A stretch of DNA of 64,000 nt from Diploptera punctata (lineage: Eukaryota > Arthropoda > Insecta > Blattodea > Blaberidae): NCBI GenBank assembly GCA_030220185.1, contig JASPKZ010004567.1, positions 532,837 through 596,836 of the forward strand, given 5' to 3'. A program made the position numbers and the translations under genes. A model generated the notes under the pieces. The model did no database searches. It was given only the letters and a program-made list of their open reading frames with translations, and was not told the origin of the DNA. Below are positions 19,379 through 29,970 of this stretch, one piece after another (position 1 is the first letter of the stretch; each line of letters opens with the position of its first letter).

Positions 19379-20421
19379 CAACTAAATTATTGTAATCAAA
19401 TGGTAAAGAGAAAAAATTATGCCTGAACCGGGAATCGAACCCCGAACCTTCAGCTTTCTGTACTGATGCTCTTAACCATTGAGCTAATTCGGGCTTCCTT
19501 CCCATCCAAGCATAAAGCCTTCCTTTACCTAACTGTCTTGATCCCACATTCAAATGCAATGAATCATTATTCACAAATACACAATGATTGGCTTCTACAT
19601 CAAGAAGACATGAAGGGACTCCATATAGCTAAAGCATTATTTATTAAATTAATATTAAGAAGCTAAAGCTGTTACAATGATTGAAATAAGTATATTAAAG
19701 TACACAACTAAATTATTGTAATCAAATGAAAGAGAAAAAATTATGCCTGAACCGGGAATCGAACCCCGAACCTTCAGCTTTCCGTGCTGATGCTCTTAAC
19801 CATTGAGCTAATTCAGGATTCTCTTTACCATTTGATTACAATAATTTAGTTGTGTACTTTAATATACTTATTTCAATTATTGTAACAGCTTTAGCTTCTT
19901 AATATTATTTTAATAAATAATGCTTTAGCTATGTGGAGTCCCTTTATGTCTTCTTAATGTAGAAGCCATTCATTGTGTATTTGTGAATGATGACTCATTG
20001 CATTTGAATGTGGGATCAAGACAGTAAGGTAAAGGAAGGATTTATGCTTGGATGGGAAGGAAGCCTGAATTAATATATCAAATTTGGGAATTTTTAACAT
20101 TATGAGGTTCAATTCGTAAGAGTTAAATGAATTGTGATTTCTTCTTACCTCATACTTCTATGTTTTTTTTAAACACAGCACTGCAGTATCAGCGACCCAT
20201 TGTCACCATCGTCAGCTGTTTCATGACTCAGTGAAGTATGAGGTAAGAAGAAATCACGATTCATTTAATTCTTAAGCCTGAATTAGCTCAATGGTTAAGG
20301 GCATCAGCACAGAAAGCTGAAGGTTTGGGGTTCGATTCCCGGTTCAGGCATAAATTTTTCTCTTTACCATTTGATTACAATAATTTAGTTGCGTACTTTA
20401 ATATACTTATTTCTTAATATT
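19379..20421. mobile_element. SINE B inverted composite, 15-bp TSD
   Basis: Exact duplication AATTTAGTTGGTACT at 19364-19378 and 20422-20436. Inside, three tRNA-like heads (19418-19493 minus, 19743-19817 minus, 20275-20352 plus; box B GGTTCGATTCCC) sit in a long inverted repeat, arms about 19490-19735 and 19835-20085. A small PLE lies at about 20090-20275. Confidence 0.85.
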
Positions 20422-20527
20422 AATTTAGTTGGTACTTATATTAGTTGGTACTGTTTAATATATGTTAATATATGTTAATTAAATAAAAATAAAACATAGT
20501 TTTATTTGATTTTCATATTTATTATAT

Positions 20528-20572
20528 AATTCAGTGACAGCTGTTTCAGTACACTGTACCTTCTTCAGACAT
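20528..20572 (-). ncRNA. hammerhead ribozyme, ACAGCTGT stem III
   Basis: Minus strand: CTGAAGA (20562-20568), stem II GGTAC/GTACT, GAAA, ACAGCTGT, C at cleavage. Stem I has two pairs next to the core. Confidence 0.65.
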
Positions 20573-20754
20573 GTTAACAAATTATGAATTGTGTTCCAAC
20601 TGATCTAAGCAACAATACAACAATATTTATTTAAATTTTTTAATTTAACAAAGGGGATTCATTCAAATCAAGTTGAGAATCCCCTTTGTTAAATTAAAAA
20701 ATTTAAATAAATATTGCTGTATTGTTGCTTAGATCAGTTGGAACACAATTCATA

Positions 20755-20797
20755 ATGTCTGAAGAAGGTACAGTGTACCGAAACAGCTGTCACTGAG
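20755..20797 (+). ncRNA. hammerhead ribozyme, ACAGCTGT stem III
   Basis: CTGAAGA (20759-20765), five-pair stem II GGTAC/GTACC with AGT loop, GAAA (20780-20783), palindromic stem III ACAGCTGT, cleavage after C20791. The core matches the invariant positions; stem I is short (GT/AC). Confidence 0.7.
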
Positions 20798-20869
20798 TTA
20801 TATAATAAATATGAAAATCAAATAAAACTATGTTTTATTTTTATTTAATTAACAAATATGGATTTTCAT

Positions 20870-22650
20870 CAAGTAAACACCAACTCAATTGATTGTTTAA
20901 TATATTCCAAAATTGGCATAGTCTTCAATTCTTTTAAGATATTGGTGTTCCTTTTTCGATCCCATCTGGTGTAACCCACTGTTCTGCGCATGAATCTCAT
21001 TTCACAAGCCATTATTCTGCTTTCATGTTGTCTTTTTAGTGTCCATGCTTCACTACCATAGGTCAACACGGGTCTAGCCAAAGTGTTATATAAACGTAAT
21101 CTGGTGTTTTTTTGTACAAGGAATGATCATTTAAATAATATAGATTGAATCACTATCCATTTTGGGAGAAAATCCATAATTTGATTAATAATTCCCTTCT
21201 TCTTCTTCTTCCTTCCAAGTATTAGGCCAAGGCCAGTTACGATGCTATAGAAAATTTTCCCTCCAGCATATTAATAATTCCCAAACTTTTATTATTACTA
21301 TTAATTTTTTCAGGGATATCCTTTTCATCCCAGATAGAGATATAATATCCAAGATATTTAAATTGATTAGATCTTTCTAAAATTTTATTCTGGAGACAGA
21401 TTTTACTTTGTATGGGGTCCTTCCCATGAAATGCCATAATTTTAGTTTTGTTAATTGATATTTCCATATTAAATTTGGCAGTTATTTTTTCTAAATTATA
21501 AATTGATCATTGCAAATCATTTTCGGAAAGTGCCAGAAGAACTAAATCGTCTGCAAAAAGAATAGCATCGAGTTTGAGGTTCCTGTTGATGGGTATATAT
21601 CCTCGTTGTGTTTTCCTCCATTTGTTTATTAATCTATTCTATAATGAAAAGTGCTGGTGAAAGTCCACATCCCTGTCTTACTCCAGTGTTGATCTTTTTC
21701 CAAGAAGATAGTTTGCCATCTTGTTTAACAGAGATTTCATTATCTTTATAGATGTTGAAGATATTAGTAATATATTGTTGTGGAACATTATCTTCAGCTA
21801 AAATTTGTAATAATATATTTCTGTCTACTTTGTCAAAAGCTTTTATGAGGTCAACAAAGGCGAAATATGAGTTTCTATATTGAATTCCTAGTGCTTTTCT
21901 AATAGTAGTTTTAGAGTGAAGAATCCATCTGTACAAGATCTACCCTATCTGAATCCATTCTGCTCTTCTCCAATTATATTTTCATAAATTTTTTTTCAAT
22001 TTATTCTTAACATAAATTTTATATCCAGAGTTCAACAAGCTAATTTCACGATAGTTATCTTTGATTTGGCGACTTTCTTTTTTGAAGATTGGTATTACAA
22101 TGGATTTGTTCCAGCTTTGTGGTGGTTCTTGTCTTTCCCATATCATATTAAGGAGAATAAGAAATCTGCCTAAAAATTTCTTAGTTGAAAATTTAAATAA
22201 TTCTTGATTAATGTGGTCTTCTCCAGGAGCTTTGTTACTTTTTAATGATTTAACAACATCAGTTAATTCATCTATAGAAATTTGTTCCAAAGCAGTGTTA
22301 TTAGAGATCGGTATTTGTAATAAATCAATTTTTTGTGTCCATAAATGATGAAAGTAGTTAAGCCAAGATTCTTTAGATATCCAATTTAAATGTGCATTTT
22401 CTTTTGAATCGTTATTTAATTTTTTTAAAACTTTATATATTTTTGGTTAAGGCCATTTTCCAAAAATTGATACAAATTGTTCCCAGCTTTGTCTATGTTT
22501 TTTGCAAACTTCATTTTTAGCTATGGCTCTCTTCCTATGATACTCTATTTTATCTTCAACTTTTTTTGTAGACAACAATTTTTTGTATGCTTCACGTTTA
22601 TCATCAATTACTTTTTTTATGTTTTCATCCCATATCCATTTCGATTTCAT
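20870..22650 (-). pseudogene. LINE reverse transcriptase remnant
   Basis: Minus-strand pieces in several frames: KSNKAPGEDHINQELF and MIWERQEPPQSWNKSIVIPI (22290-21982), DLIKAFDKVDRNILLQIL and GVRQGCGLSPALF (21936-21634), the active site FADDLVLLA (about 21536-21556), then NKTKIMAFHG...ERSNQFKYLGYYIS (21467-21237) and the ARPVLTYGSEAWTLKRQHES segment (21081-20869). Catalytic residues are still visible but stops separate all pieces. Confidence 0.85.
21197..21269 (-). mobile_element. 73-bp LINE 3' scrap with 13-bp TSD
   Basis: Only the last 73 bases of an RTE-like LINE (TTCTTCTTCTTCTTCCTTCC to CCCTCCAGCAT), flanked by the exact duplication ATTAATAATTCCC (21184-21196, 21270-21282), sit within another copy of the same LINE family. 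Confidence 0.88.
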
Positions 22651-22840
22651 TCAGTTTTGATACCCAGGCTTTCATTTGCTGCTTGTGTCAAAATACTTTA
22701 TAAAACAAGCCATTCTTCTTCAATATTTTCTCAAACCAGTGTTTCTTGGACTAGACGATCTAATCTGCATTTATATAGCCAGGTAATAGTCGGGTCTTGG
22801 AAAAGACTTACTTTATAAGTATGCTCCACATTTTCAAATT

Positions 22841-23614
22841 TTATATTATTAATTTTATTTTTATTTTCCATCTCAGTGGCATACAAATTGGACAAACAAG
22901 TAAGTAATGGTCTGATTCGATTTCAGGTCCTCTGTAAACTCTTGTATCAAGAACTATAGATGCTAATTTTTTATTACATATAGCATAGTTGATAATTGAT
23001 TTATGACCCCTGGCTTCCCATGTATATTTGTGACTAACCTTGTGGTTAAATACTGAGTTCATTATTGTGAATTGATTAAACATGACAAAGTCAATTAACC
23101 GTAAGCCATTTCTATTACAGGTTTGCTCTCCATATGGTCCTATACATGTATCAAATTTAGTATTATCAATTCTGGCATCTAAATCACCCAAAATTATAAT
23201 CATATCATTATTGTTAATTGTGCAGACAACTTTCTGGAAGTCATGATAAAATTTTTCACTTTCTTCTTCATCTCCTTCTACAGGTGCATATATACCTATC
23301 ACTATTAAGTATCCTAGAGATAATTTTATTCGGATTTGAATTATTCTTTCATTCCCGAAAGTATGGCTATGTATTGAATTTCTAAATCGTTTATGAATGG
23401 CTACTCCTGCTTGTGCACGAATATGTTTTTTTACACCACTATAAAACTGAATGTAATTTTCAGTTTCTTTGGTGCCTTGTAATTTCTTTTTTGTTTCTGA
23501 TATTACAGCTAATGAAATCACCTTTTTGCACAATATATCATCTAATTGATCATATTTATAGTTAATGACTTGTACATTCCATGTGCTAAAAAGCAAACTA
23601 TTTTTTTTTTCCAA
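22841..23614 (-). pseudogene. LINE apurinic-type endonuclease domain
   Basis: A 257-residue open frame with the exonuclease/endonuclease/phosphatase fold motifs: STWNVQ at the start, AVISETKKKLQG (catalytic Glu), GVAIHKRFRNSI, IVIGIYAPVEGDEEE, the IILGDLDARID box (usually GDFNA), RNGLRLIDFV and the C-terminal SDHYLL. This is the target-nicking domain of RTE-type LINEs. GDLDAR in place of GDFNAR may weaken catalysis. Confidence 0.88.
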
Positions 23615-23929
23615 GAATTGTCCTTTTTCATGCTTTGGTCATCATAATTTTAATCCTTCCGGGAAATTCTCGCATAAGACTTGATAGCATAATAATAGTC
23701 CTTTCGATTGGTTGCTGGCCAAAGGAAGGCAAGACCAGTGATGGGGCTGCCATCTTATAGCCTCTGATCAGGCTTTTCTGGAGAAAAAAAGAAAATAAAG
23801 GAAAGAAGAGATGGAAGAAAGGAAAGATTCCCTAGCCCTTGGATGCTCTAATAGTGTCAGGGTTGAAAAAAACAAGAGTTAACCAAGAGAGGTTATATAG
23901 AGTGCAAAACACAAATAAGTGGAAGAAAT

Positions 23930-24390
23930 GTTTTGCTCAGCTTGGGCACCTTGTGGTCGCCATCCACATATCCCCTAGATATAATCAAATATAATTTATT
24001 TATATTGTTGTGTAATCATTCTAGTATGTAGTGACTTTTGTTTTTCTGCTCAGCGCAATATGATTGTGGTGGCATTGCTTCTTTGTTCATTGAGAATTGT
24101 TAATCTTGTGTCAGTTGCATTTTTGTGTCAAACAGTGTTTTGTGAACATGTTGGTTTGTGTTCTTGTGGTCTTATTTGCCATGAAGTCACAGCTTTGAAT
24201 CATTTGAATCAAAATTTGTTTGGGAATTCTTGTGAATTCTGAGATTAGGGTAATGTGGACCCATTCTCTTATTTAAGTTGTTTGTCAATGTGTTATTTCA
24301 CAAGAAATGCATCAATTTGTGATGGATTCTAAGATCTAGAAAATTGAGGTAAGATGATTACAGACTCAAAAAAAACTTGATGAAATAACA
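23930..24390. other. intron sequence, nothing recognised
   Basis: No repeat or gene recognised. A short T-run and a SINE follow at 24390. Confidence 0.4.
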
Positions 24391-24420
24391 GTTTTGATTA
24401 AATTTGAATTTGAAGAGAAA

Positions 24421-24545
24421 ATTTTTTTTTTTTTTTTTTTTCGCCTAGACCGGGACTCGAACCCGGGACCCTTGGCTTTCCGGGCCAAGTGCTCTACCAA
24501 CTGAGCTATCGAGGCGAGTTACGATCTAGATGCAAATTTTTCTCT
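24421..24545 (-). mobile_element. SINE A, well-preserved tRNA-like head
   Basis: Minus strand: GCCTCGATAGCTCAGTTGGT (acceptor arm start and box A), anticodon stem TTGGC/GCCAA with loop CCGGAAA, and T arm CCGGGTTCGAGTCCCGG. Six of seven acceptor pairs hold. Base 33 is C rather than U and flanks are SINE body, so it is a SINE head and not a tRNA gene. T-run at 24422-24442. Confidence 0.8.
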
Positions 24546-25284
24546 TATATACGTTGTAATTCCCTATCGCCAAATGCTTTGATGTTACATTTTGAAATTA
24601 ACATTTTCCAGAATTGGGCATAGTTTTATTTTAGAAATAAATATTAACGCTTGGACCGGTTTCAAACCCCAGAGAGATCCGGGGATTGAATCCCAGTCCT
24701 AGCATTAATTTTTCTTTCTAAAAAATACAATGAAATACTAGTGTTGCTATTAATCCATTATATGTTATAATATTTTAGTATTTAGCAACTTATACAGTTG
24801 ATTGCAAAAATTATATTTGAACCATGACAACAATTCCACAATTTTTATTGTTTCCATAATAACTGCAAAAAGACTGAAAATGAACAGGAATTATTATAAA
24901 ACCATGGTCATAATTCAAACTTTGTTTTTGTAAGTAATAACCTTGGGTTTTAAGATTACAGTTGTTATGGAAACAGTATAAAATTTTAAAACCATGGTAA
25001 TGACTCAGATTTTGTTTATGTAAAATTAACTGATCAAGATGTTCTAGGTTTGCTGAAGTAACAGATATGATTGAACTGTATAGGAATTAACACTATGAGG
25101 TATATATTAAATTTAAGAAAAATAGCTATGATATAAAAACAAAGTGCTTTTTTGAAAATTCATGTAATTTGCCTATAAAAGCAGTTTTTTTAAATGATGG
25201 TAATTGAAATTATAAATTTGAATTAAAATTTTGATGTTATAATTTAAATTAACATATTCCAGAATTTGACATAGTTTTATTTTA

Positions 25285-25488
25285 GAAAGAAAAATTAACG
25301 CTCGGACCAGGATTCGAACTCCAGATCTCTGACTCTGCACGTCAATATGATACCGATTACACCATCCGAACTCCAATACAAACGTCAACAATTCTTTCTA
25401 CATATACAGTTCTTTTTCAAATAAAAGTCGTCAGATGGCATTGTTGGTATCGACGGCTTCCGGCCTTTTGTTGAAAGAGAATTGTATA
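25285..25488 (-). mobile_element. SINE F copy, interrupted by pogo-like element
   Basis: Minus tRNA-like head (25295-25370; box B GAGTTCGAATCC). Its flank GAGAATTGTA at 25478 continues at 26282 (TGTGGAAAGAATTGTTGACA) after a DNA transposon, then another plus-strand SINE F (26300-26390). Confidence 0.7.
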
Positions 25489-26279
25489 CAGCAAACTCCT
25501 GATTATCCGTGCACGTATTATCCGGTTTGCGGATTATCTGGGCATGACTCTTTTTACTGTTTTTTTAAAAATACTGTATTTTGTATTGTTATGAAAAAAT
25601 TCTTTATTTTTAACATGCTACTGTGTACTGTGCTTAGAAACTAGCACAATAGAGTAACCCTCACTCACAACCCCCTTCCATAACGTGTTTAACGGTACCA
25701 ACCAACATTCTGAGAATACAATACAATTTTTGAAATTTCCGTTGCGTGAGTTACTGAAAGTTTGTTGTTACAGATTGAAACCATGTATTTGCTGTGGCAG
25801 TGGGTTTATCGCTGGTTAGTAGTGCGGTCATCAGTGGTTACTAGTCCATGGATATGCGTGGCAGTGGGTTTATCGCTCAATTGTAGTGTGATCATCGGTG
25901 GTTACTAGTGTGAGAATCGCTGATTATTTGTCATCATTGGTTATAAGTGTGGATATCAGTGGTTACTAGTGTAGTTGTCGCTGGTTATGGAGGCCATTTA
26001 GATTAACTGTCATAACCAGAGTGGTCGACAGGAAATAGTCCCATTTTTTTTTTTTTCATATTTACAAGTAAAATAAAGTAATGATAATTACGACTTGCAC
26101 CTAAATATATTTAATATAACATTTTATGAATATTTGTTGCATTTAAGTAGTGTTAAAGTGGGTAAATACATTTCTGATCAACTTCCACAGCGCCAAATAA
26201 CTTAATTGGATTATCTGTGTTTTTCGATTTTCTGTACATATTTCGGTCCCAATTAACATGGATAATCGGGAGTTTGCTG
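25489..26279. mobile_element. pogo/Tigger-like non-autonomous element, TA TSD
   Basis: Inverted ends CAGCAAACTCCTGATTATCC and the complement of CAGCAAACTCCCGATTATCC, flanked by TA (25487-25488; 26280-26281). The ends resemble those of pogo/Tigger elements. No transposase. The interior has a diverged tandem repeat (25800-25990). Confidence 0.75.
25795..25990. repeat. diverged minisatellite in pogo-like element
   Basis: Several imperfect units around GTGGTTACTAGTG and GTTTATCGCT repeat at spacings of about 30-75 bases. Two longer units share GCGTGGCAGTGGGTTTATCG. Confidence 0.55.
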
Positions 26280-26299
26280 TATGTGGAAAGAATTGTTGA

Positions 26300-26400
26300 C
26301 ATTCGTATCGAAGTTCGGATTGCGTAATCAGTATCATACTGATGCGCAATCAGAGATCCGGGGTTCGAATCCTGGCCCGAGCATTAATTTTTCTTTCTAA
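26300..26400 (+). mobile_element. SINE F copy
   Basis: Plus-strand tRNA-like head: GTTCGGATTGCGTAATCAGT, box B GGTTCGAATCC, tail GCATTAATTTTTCTTTCT. Confidence 0.7.
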
Positions 26401-26619
26401 AATAAAACTGTACTGAATTAAAATATTTATACATAGCAAGGAGATGTACTATCTTCTCTTCTATTCAGTTTTGTACTACAACATGCCATCAAAACTTTAG
26501 AGGATGAAGAAGGATTACAACTCAATGGTATTAATAAGCTATTAAAAAAACATATCTAGTGAGAAACAAAATCTGAGGTAAGGTGTATATTTCTAATTAT
26601 TTTATGTTTTCTGTTTCAG

Positions 26620-26811
26620 ATATTGACACTTTGCCATGAAATTATAAGTTTTGATCCAGATGAACCAGTTTGGATATCCTGTTCACCTGACGTGTGGACC
26701 TCAAGCAATGCAAACGTTCTACTCGAGTGTCTTAAGGATACATATGAAAACAACAAACTCCTAGCATTGAATCTTCTCATTACATTCCCAGCAGAAGCTC
26801 TAGGATTGATG
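26620..26811 (+). CDS. THADA: THADA exon 5 of 13 in window
   Basis: A 64-codon exon following TTTCTGTTTCAG, the best polypyrimidine acceptor in the window, and ending ATG|GTCAGT. Phase 0 at both ends. Translation contains helices such as ANVLLECLKDTYENNKLLAL and LLITFPAEALGLM, which fit the THADA segment following the FPG block. It is separated from exon 6 by only 79 bp. Confidence 0.86.
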
Positions 26812-26890
26812 GTCAGTTAATTTAAAAAAAATTATTTTGTGTAGGGAATTTGATTGAATAAGTAAATTCATAATCTTAATTGATTTATAG

Positions 26891-27044
26891 GAAGCTAATT
26901 ATGTACAGTCATTGGTGGAAGTTTGCCTGTCACTAGCATCTAGTCATCGTCCACCAGATTGCATCACAGCTGCATACCTGCTACGTGTGTTAGTTGGGTT
27001 TGAACAGACTAACTCAGTTCTGGAAATCATCTTGGGTAAACAAG
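26891..27044 (+). CDS. THADA: THADA exon 6 of 13 in window
   Basis: Begins after TTGATTTATAG and ends CAAG|GTAAGA, giving a phase-1 end. It encodes a helical segment (EANYVQSLVEVCLSLASSHR, then AAYLLRVLVGFEQTN). The intron is 79 bp, the shortest seen here. A PLE palindrome starts at about 27051, so only a handful of host bases separate this 5' splice site from the transposon. Confidence 0.85.
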
Positions 27045-27050
27045 GTAAGA

Positions 27051-27745
27051 AATTTGTAAATTAATGAGTCATTTTTTTTACATCTTACCTCATATTTTAT
27101 GTTTCTTTAAACATGGGAACTAGCTTTCAAGAGAAAGATCTCTCTCATTTTCAACCGACATTATGACTACCGGATTTTTGTTGGAATCTCCATAAATAAC
27201 GTTGCCATCTGGTGTTGATTTGATGAACTTTGAGATGAGGTCACGTTCATCAGGAATCTCGAAATTCATGGATCTAAATTTGTTCTTCTGAATATATATC
27301 TTCTCCCAAATTGTCAGTTCTAAAGGTTTTTCCAAATGTTTTAAAAGTTGGGCTTCTTTTTCATATTTATGTGCTGCTAGTTTATTGGAGAATCATAAAT
27401 ATGAAAAAAAAGCCCAACTTTTAAAACATTTGGGAAAACCTTTAGAACTGACAATTTGGGAGAAGATATATATTCAGAAGAACAAATTTAGATCCATGAA
27501 TTTCGAGATTCCTGATGAACGTGACCTCATCTCAAGTTCATCAAATCAACACCAGATGGCAACGTTATTTATGGAGATTCCAACGAAAATCCGGTAGTCA
27601 TAATGTCGGTTGAAAATGAGAGAGATCCTTCTCTTGAAAACTAGTTCCCGTGTTTAAAGAAACATAAAATATGAGGTAAGATGTAAAAAAAAGACTCGTT
27701 AATTTACGAATTAAGAACCTCATAATATTATTTCCCATATTTATG
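27051..27745. mobile_element. PLE inverted repeat abutting exon 6 donor
   Basis: Arms of about 330 bp centred near 27385. Each holds the PLE endonuclease C-terminus (LLKHLGKPLELTIWEKIYIQ, MNFEIPDERDL). Ribozyme cores are decayed (TTGAAAA in place of CTGANGA). The left arm begins within about seven bases of the exon 6 splice donor. Confidence 0.82.
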
Positions 27746-27779
27746 TATGAAAAAAAAGGTAAGACATTTTTTTTAAAAG

Positions 27780-27870
27780 AAATTTTTCATCTGAATTGGG
27801 AATGGAAGCCCGGACCTCTAATTCTGTACGTCGGCATGCAGCCCATTACACCATTCGAGACATGGTACAA
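27780..27870 (-). mobile_element. SINE F copy
   Basis: Minus-strand tRNA-like head, TGTAATGGGCTGCATGCCGA for the box A region. Confidence 0.55.
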
Positions 27871-28029
27871 ATGCTAACATTTATTTCCACTTATACAATT
27901 CCCATCCCATCATAATGTACTATAGAAGCAATCCAATTGGATTATGAATAATGTTTCACTGCTCTGGGAAGAAAAGGGATTAATAGAGAATTTATAAAGA
28001 GATTAATTTTTGTTTGAATGGGAGAGAAT

Positions 28030-28115
28030 GTCTGCACAACTCAATTGATAAGAGCATCAGCATATAAAACTTAAGGTCTGGTATTTGATTCCCAGTTCAA
28101 GCATAAACTTTTCTC
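28030..28115 (+). mobile_element. SINE B copy
   Basis: ACTCAATTGATAAGAGCATC as box A and TTTGATTCCCAGTTCAAGC as box B region. Confidence 0.6.
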
Positions 28116-28504
28116 TCTACTATTATTTTGTTCATGCTTAACTTGTTACATAAAATAATAAGTAACACTAAAATTCCTCCAAGGAAAATCAAGAACAGAA
28201 CACATGTTAAGTTGGAACTATAATTTTAATAATTTCACATTAATATCAAAACATATCATAGTTTAATAAATAAAGTGATTCTCATTTTACTTATTAAGAA
28301 GAATCTCATAATGTTACTTCCAATTGTAATTTTATAATATCATAGTTTATTTCCTTATTTTAATTATTTTGTTACTGATATGAGCTAGATGGAATATAGG
28401 AGGGAACCCTTATGAAAGATGTTCTCAAGAATTAACAAATTATGAGGTAAGGTATTAAATCTCAATTCTTTAATGGTTATCAAATAAAACCTAAATATAT
28501 ATAT

Positions 28505-28885
28505 ATATTTTTTCCAAATGCCCCAGGTTGTCGTTTTGACATTTCTGGTGTTCTCTCCTGGCATGGCATACTTGTAACCCACTTCTGAGGTTAGGGTCAC
28601 TTGGAAGGTGGGGTTACTCTTCCTCGATGATATGAGAGTTGATGATGCACCAGGAGAGGCCTTAAACTAAACTTAAGCTAATTAGACGAATATGATATTG
28701 ATGGCCAGATGGTGTTCAGGAACTGTTTGGGCCTTAAAGCTTCCTGACATTTTATCTTCAAGGTGAGGAAAAACCCCGAGAAAAAACCTACCCTGGAAAC
28801 TTGTCCTGACCGGGGAATGAACCTGAGCCCGCTGCGTGACAAGGCAGCATGCTACCTCGAGATCACAGCAGTGGAGAAACCTAAA
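28505..28885 (-). mobile_element. SINE G copy
   Basis: Minus-strand SINE with tRNA-like head at the right (GAGGTAGCATGCTGCCTTGT, GGTTCATTCCCCGG) and 3' end near 28505. The same element recurs at 53010-53400 and 57540-57780, all on the minus strand. Confidence 0.8.
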
Positions 28886-29160
28886 AATATTAGGCTAATT
28901 ATTTATTACTTTCTTGTTATATTTTTTATTTCTATAAAATTTATTAGATTTAGGCTTGGGCAATAGTAAGAATTGAATGAAAATGGATATAAATCATGTT
29001 GGAAAACTAAGATTCATACTATTAGCAACTACTCCCTATTGAAGCAGTTAGATGACCTATTGTTGGTCTATCTCTTAATGTATATGATTGTTATATAATT
29101 AAAATTGAATTTTTTGGATATTGGAAATGTTGGTGATAGCAAGTCATGTAACAGTTACAG

Positions 29161-29329
29161 ATACAGTAGCAGTTAGTTATACAGTGTATCTGGCAGTAGC
29201 AGTGCTGCTGGCACGAGTAAGCTCAGAGCTTGAGCAAGCCAGTCGCAGTCTGTTGATAGCAGCCAGTTGTGGACCTATGTATGGCAGTCTATACTGTATC
29301 AGACAGTTACTACAGGATGTGGACTTGAA
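29161..29329 (+). CDS. THADA: THADA exon 7 of 13 in window (start uncertain)
   Basis: The 3' end is clear: TTGAA|GTAAGT, leaving two bases of a split codon. Exon 6 requires two bases at the start, which two acceptors satisfy: GTTACAG (start 29161) and TATACAG (start 29185). Neither has a strong pyrimidine tract. The protein reads VLLARVSSELEQASRSLLIA then CGPMYGSLYCIRQLLQDVDL, matching the THADA pattern of a helix followed by (P)xYGxxxCIxxxL. The longer form is drawn; the true start could be 24 bases downstream. Confidence 0.75.
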
Positions 29330-29439
29330 GTAAGTTTCCTGTCTTAACTAACAATATCACTTTTATTAAAAAACTTATTATCCTACACTGTTGAATAGAC
29401 CATGTATTCCAAAATTTCAGAATAAAAAAAAACTCATAT

Positions 29440-29690
29440 TTACCCATATATAAGACGAACTCAAAGTTAAGACGACCCCCAAATTTTGGAGAGAGATTGT
29501 GTGTATGTAAGTGTGTTCCACTGCCACCCACTTTCCTTTTCATGTTTTGGTTTCCATGCTAGGCAGATATATGCCATTAATATGGTCTATTTTCAATTTA
29601 TGCACAACTTTAGCAGACCAGTTTACATAGATGAGGAGTACTTGTGTTGTGTACAGAGAGGAGTGTAGGATGTGTAAATGTTTATGTTGC
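29440..29690 (+). repeat. unclassified repeat U3, copy 1
   Basis: Shares ATGGTCTATTTTCAATTTAT and GTGTACAGAGAGGAGTGTAG with 35520-35710 and, inverted, with 42955-43175. Class unknown; the ATAAGACGAAC start may be a DNA-transposon end. Confidence 0.55.
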
Positions 29691-29970
29691 ATGTAGCATA
29701 TTCTGAGTGCATAAAATTCTTGAATGTGGCCTCTTATTCTCCATGTCAATATCTCGGTTGTTGGTTGCTCCCAATTGGTGTTTTTGGTGGTTGAATCAGA
29801 GCCAGTGAAGATTTATCTTGAGATTTCTCCCATTTTTTCCTGCCAAAAATTAATTCCACCATTTCTCCAACCTGTACTCATCCATTTGATTTCATTTCAT
29901 CTGTCCTGTGTTTATCTGATTATTATATTTTAATTGATTTTATTAAACACAATGTGTACATTTAGAGTTT

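Larger units (their letters stand above)
20446..20862. mobile_element. PLE palindrome (ACAGCTGT group)
   Basis: Long near-perfect inverted repeat (arms about 180 bp, centre near 20660), outer sequence TTAAATAAAAATAAAACATA. Both arms carry hammerhead cores. No protein remnant. It belongs to a PLE family distinct from the TATGAGGT-ended one. Confidence 0.8.
19195..23905 (-). mobile_element. RTE-like LINE with both ends, multiply interrupted
   Basis: The 3' end with (CTTCTT)n tail lies at 19195-19378 and the 5' end near 23905. Between them are a SINE B hairpin (19379-20421), a PLE palindrome (about 20446-20862) and a 73-bp LINE scrap (21197-21269). Remaining LINE sequence encodes endonuclease (23614-22841) and reverse transcriptase pieces (22650-20870). 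A 5' region matching 23640-23905 recurs in the deletion derivative at 57036-57380, which confirms the end. Confidence 0.85.

Noticed and set aside
24443..24520. A clean tRNA cloverleaf on the minus strand
   Set aside because: It is embedded in SINE A flanking sequence shared by many copies, has C instead of U at position 33, and a mismatch in the acceptor stem. It is a SINE head, not a tRNA gene.
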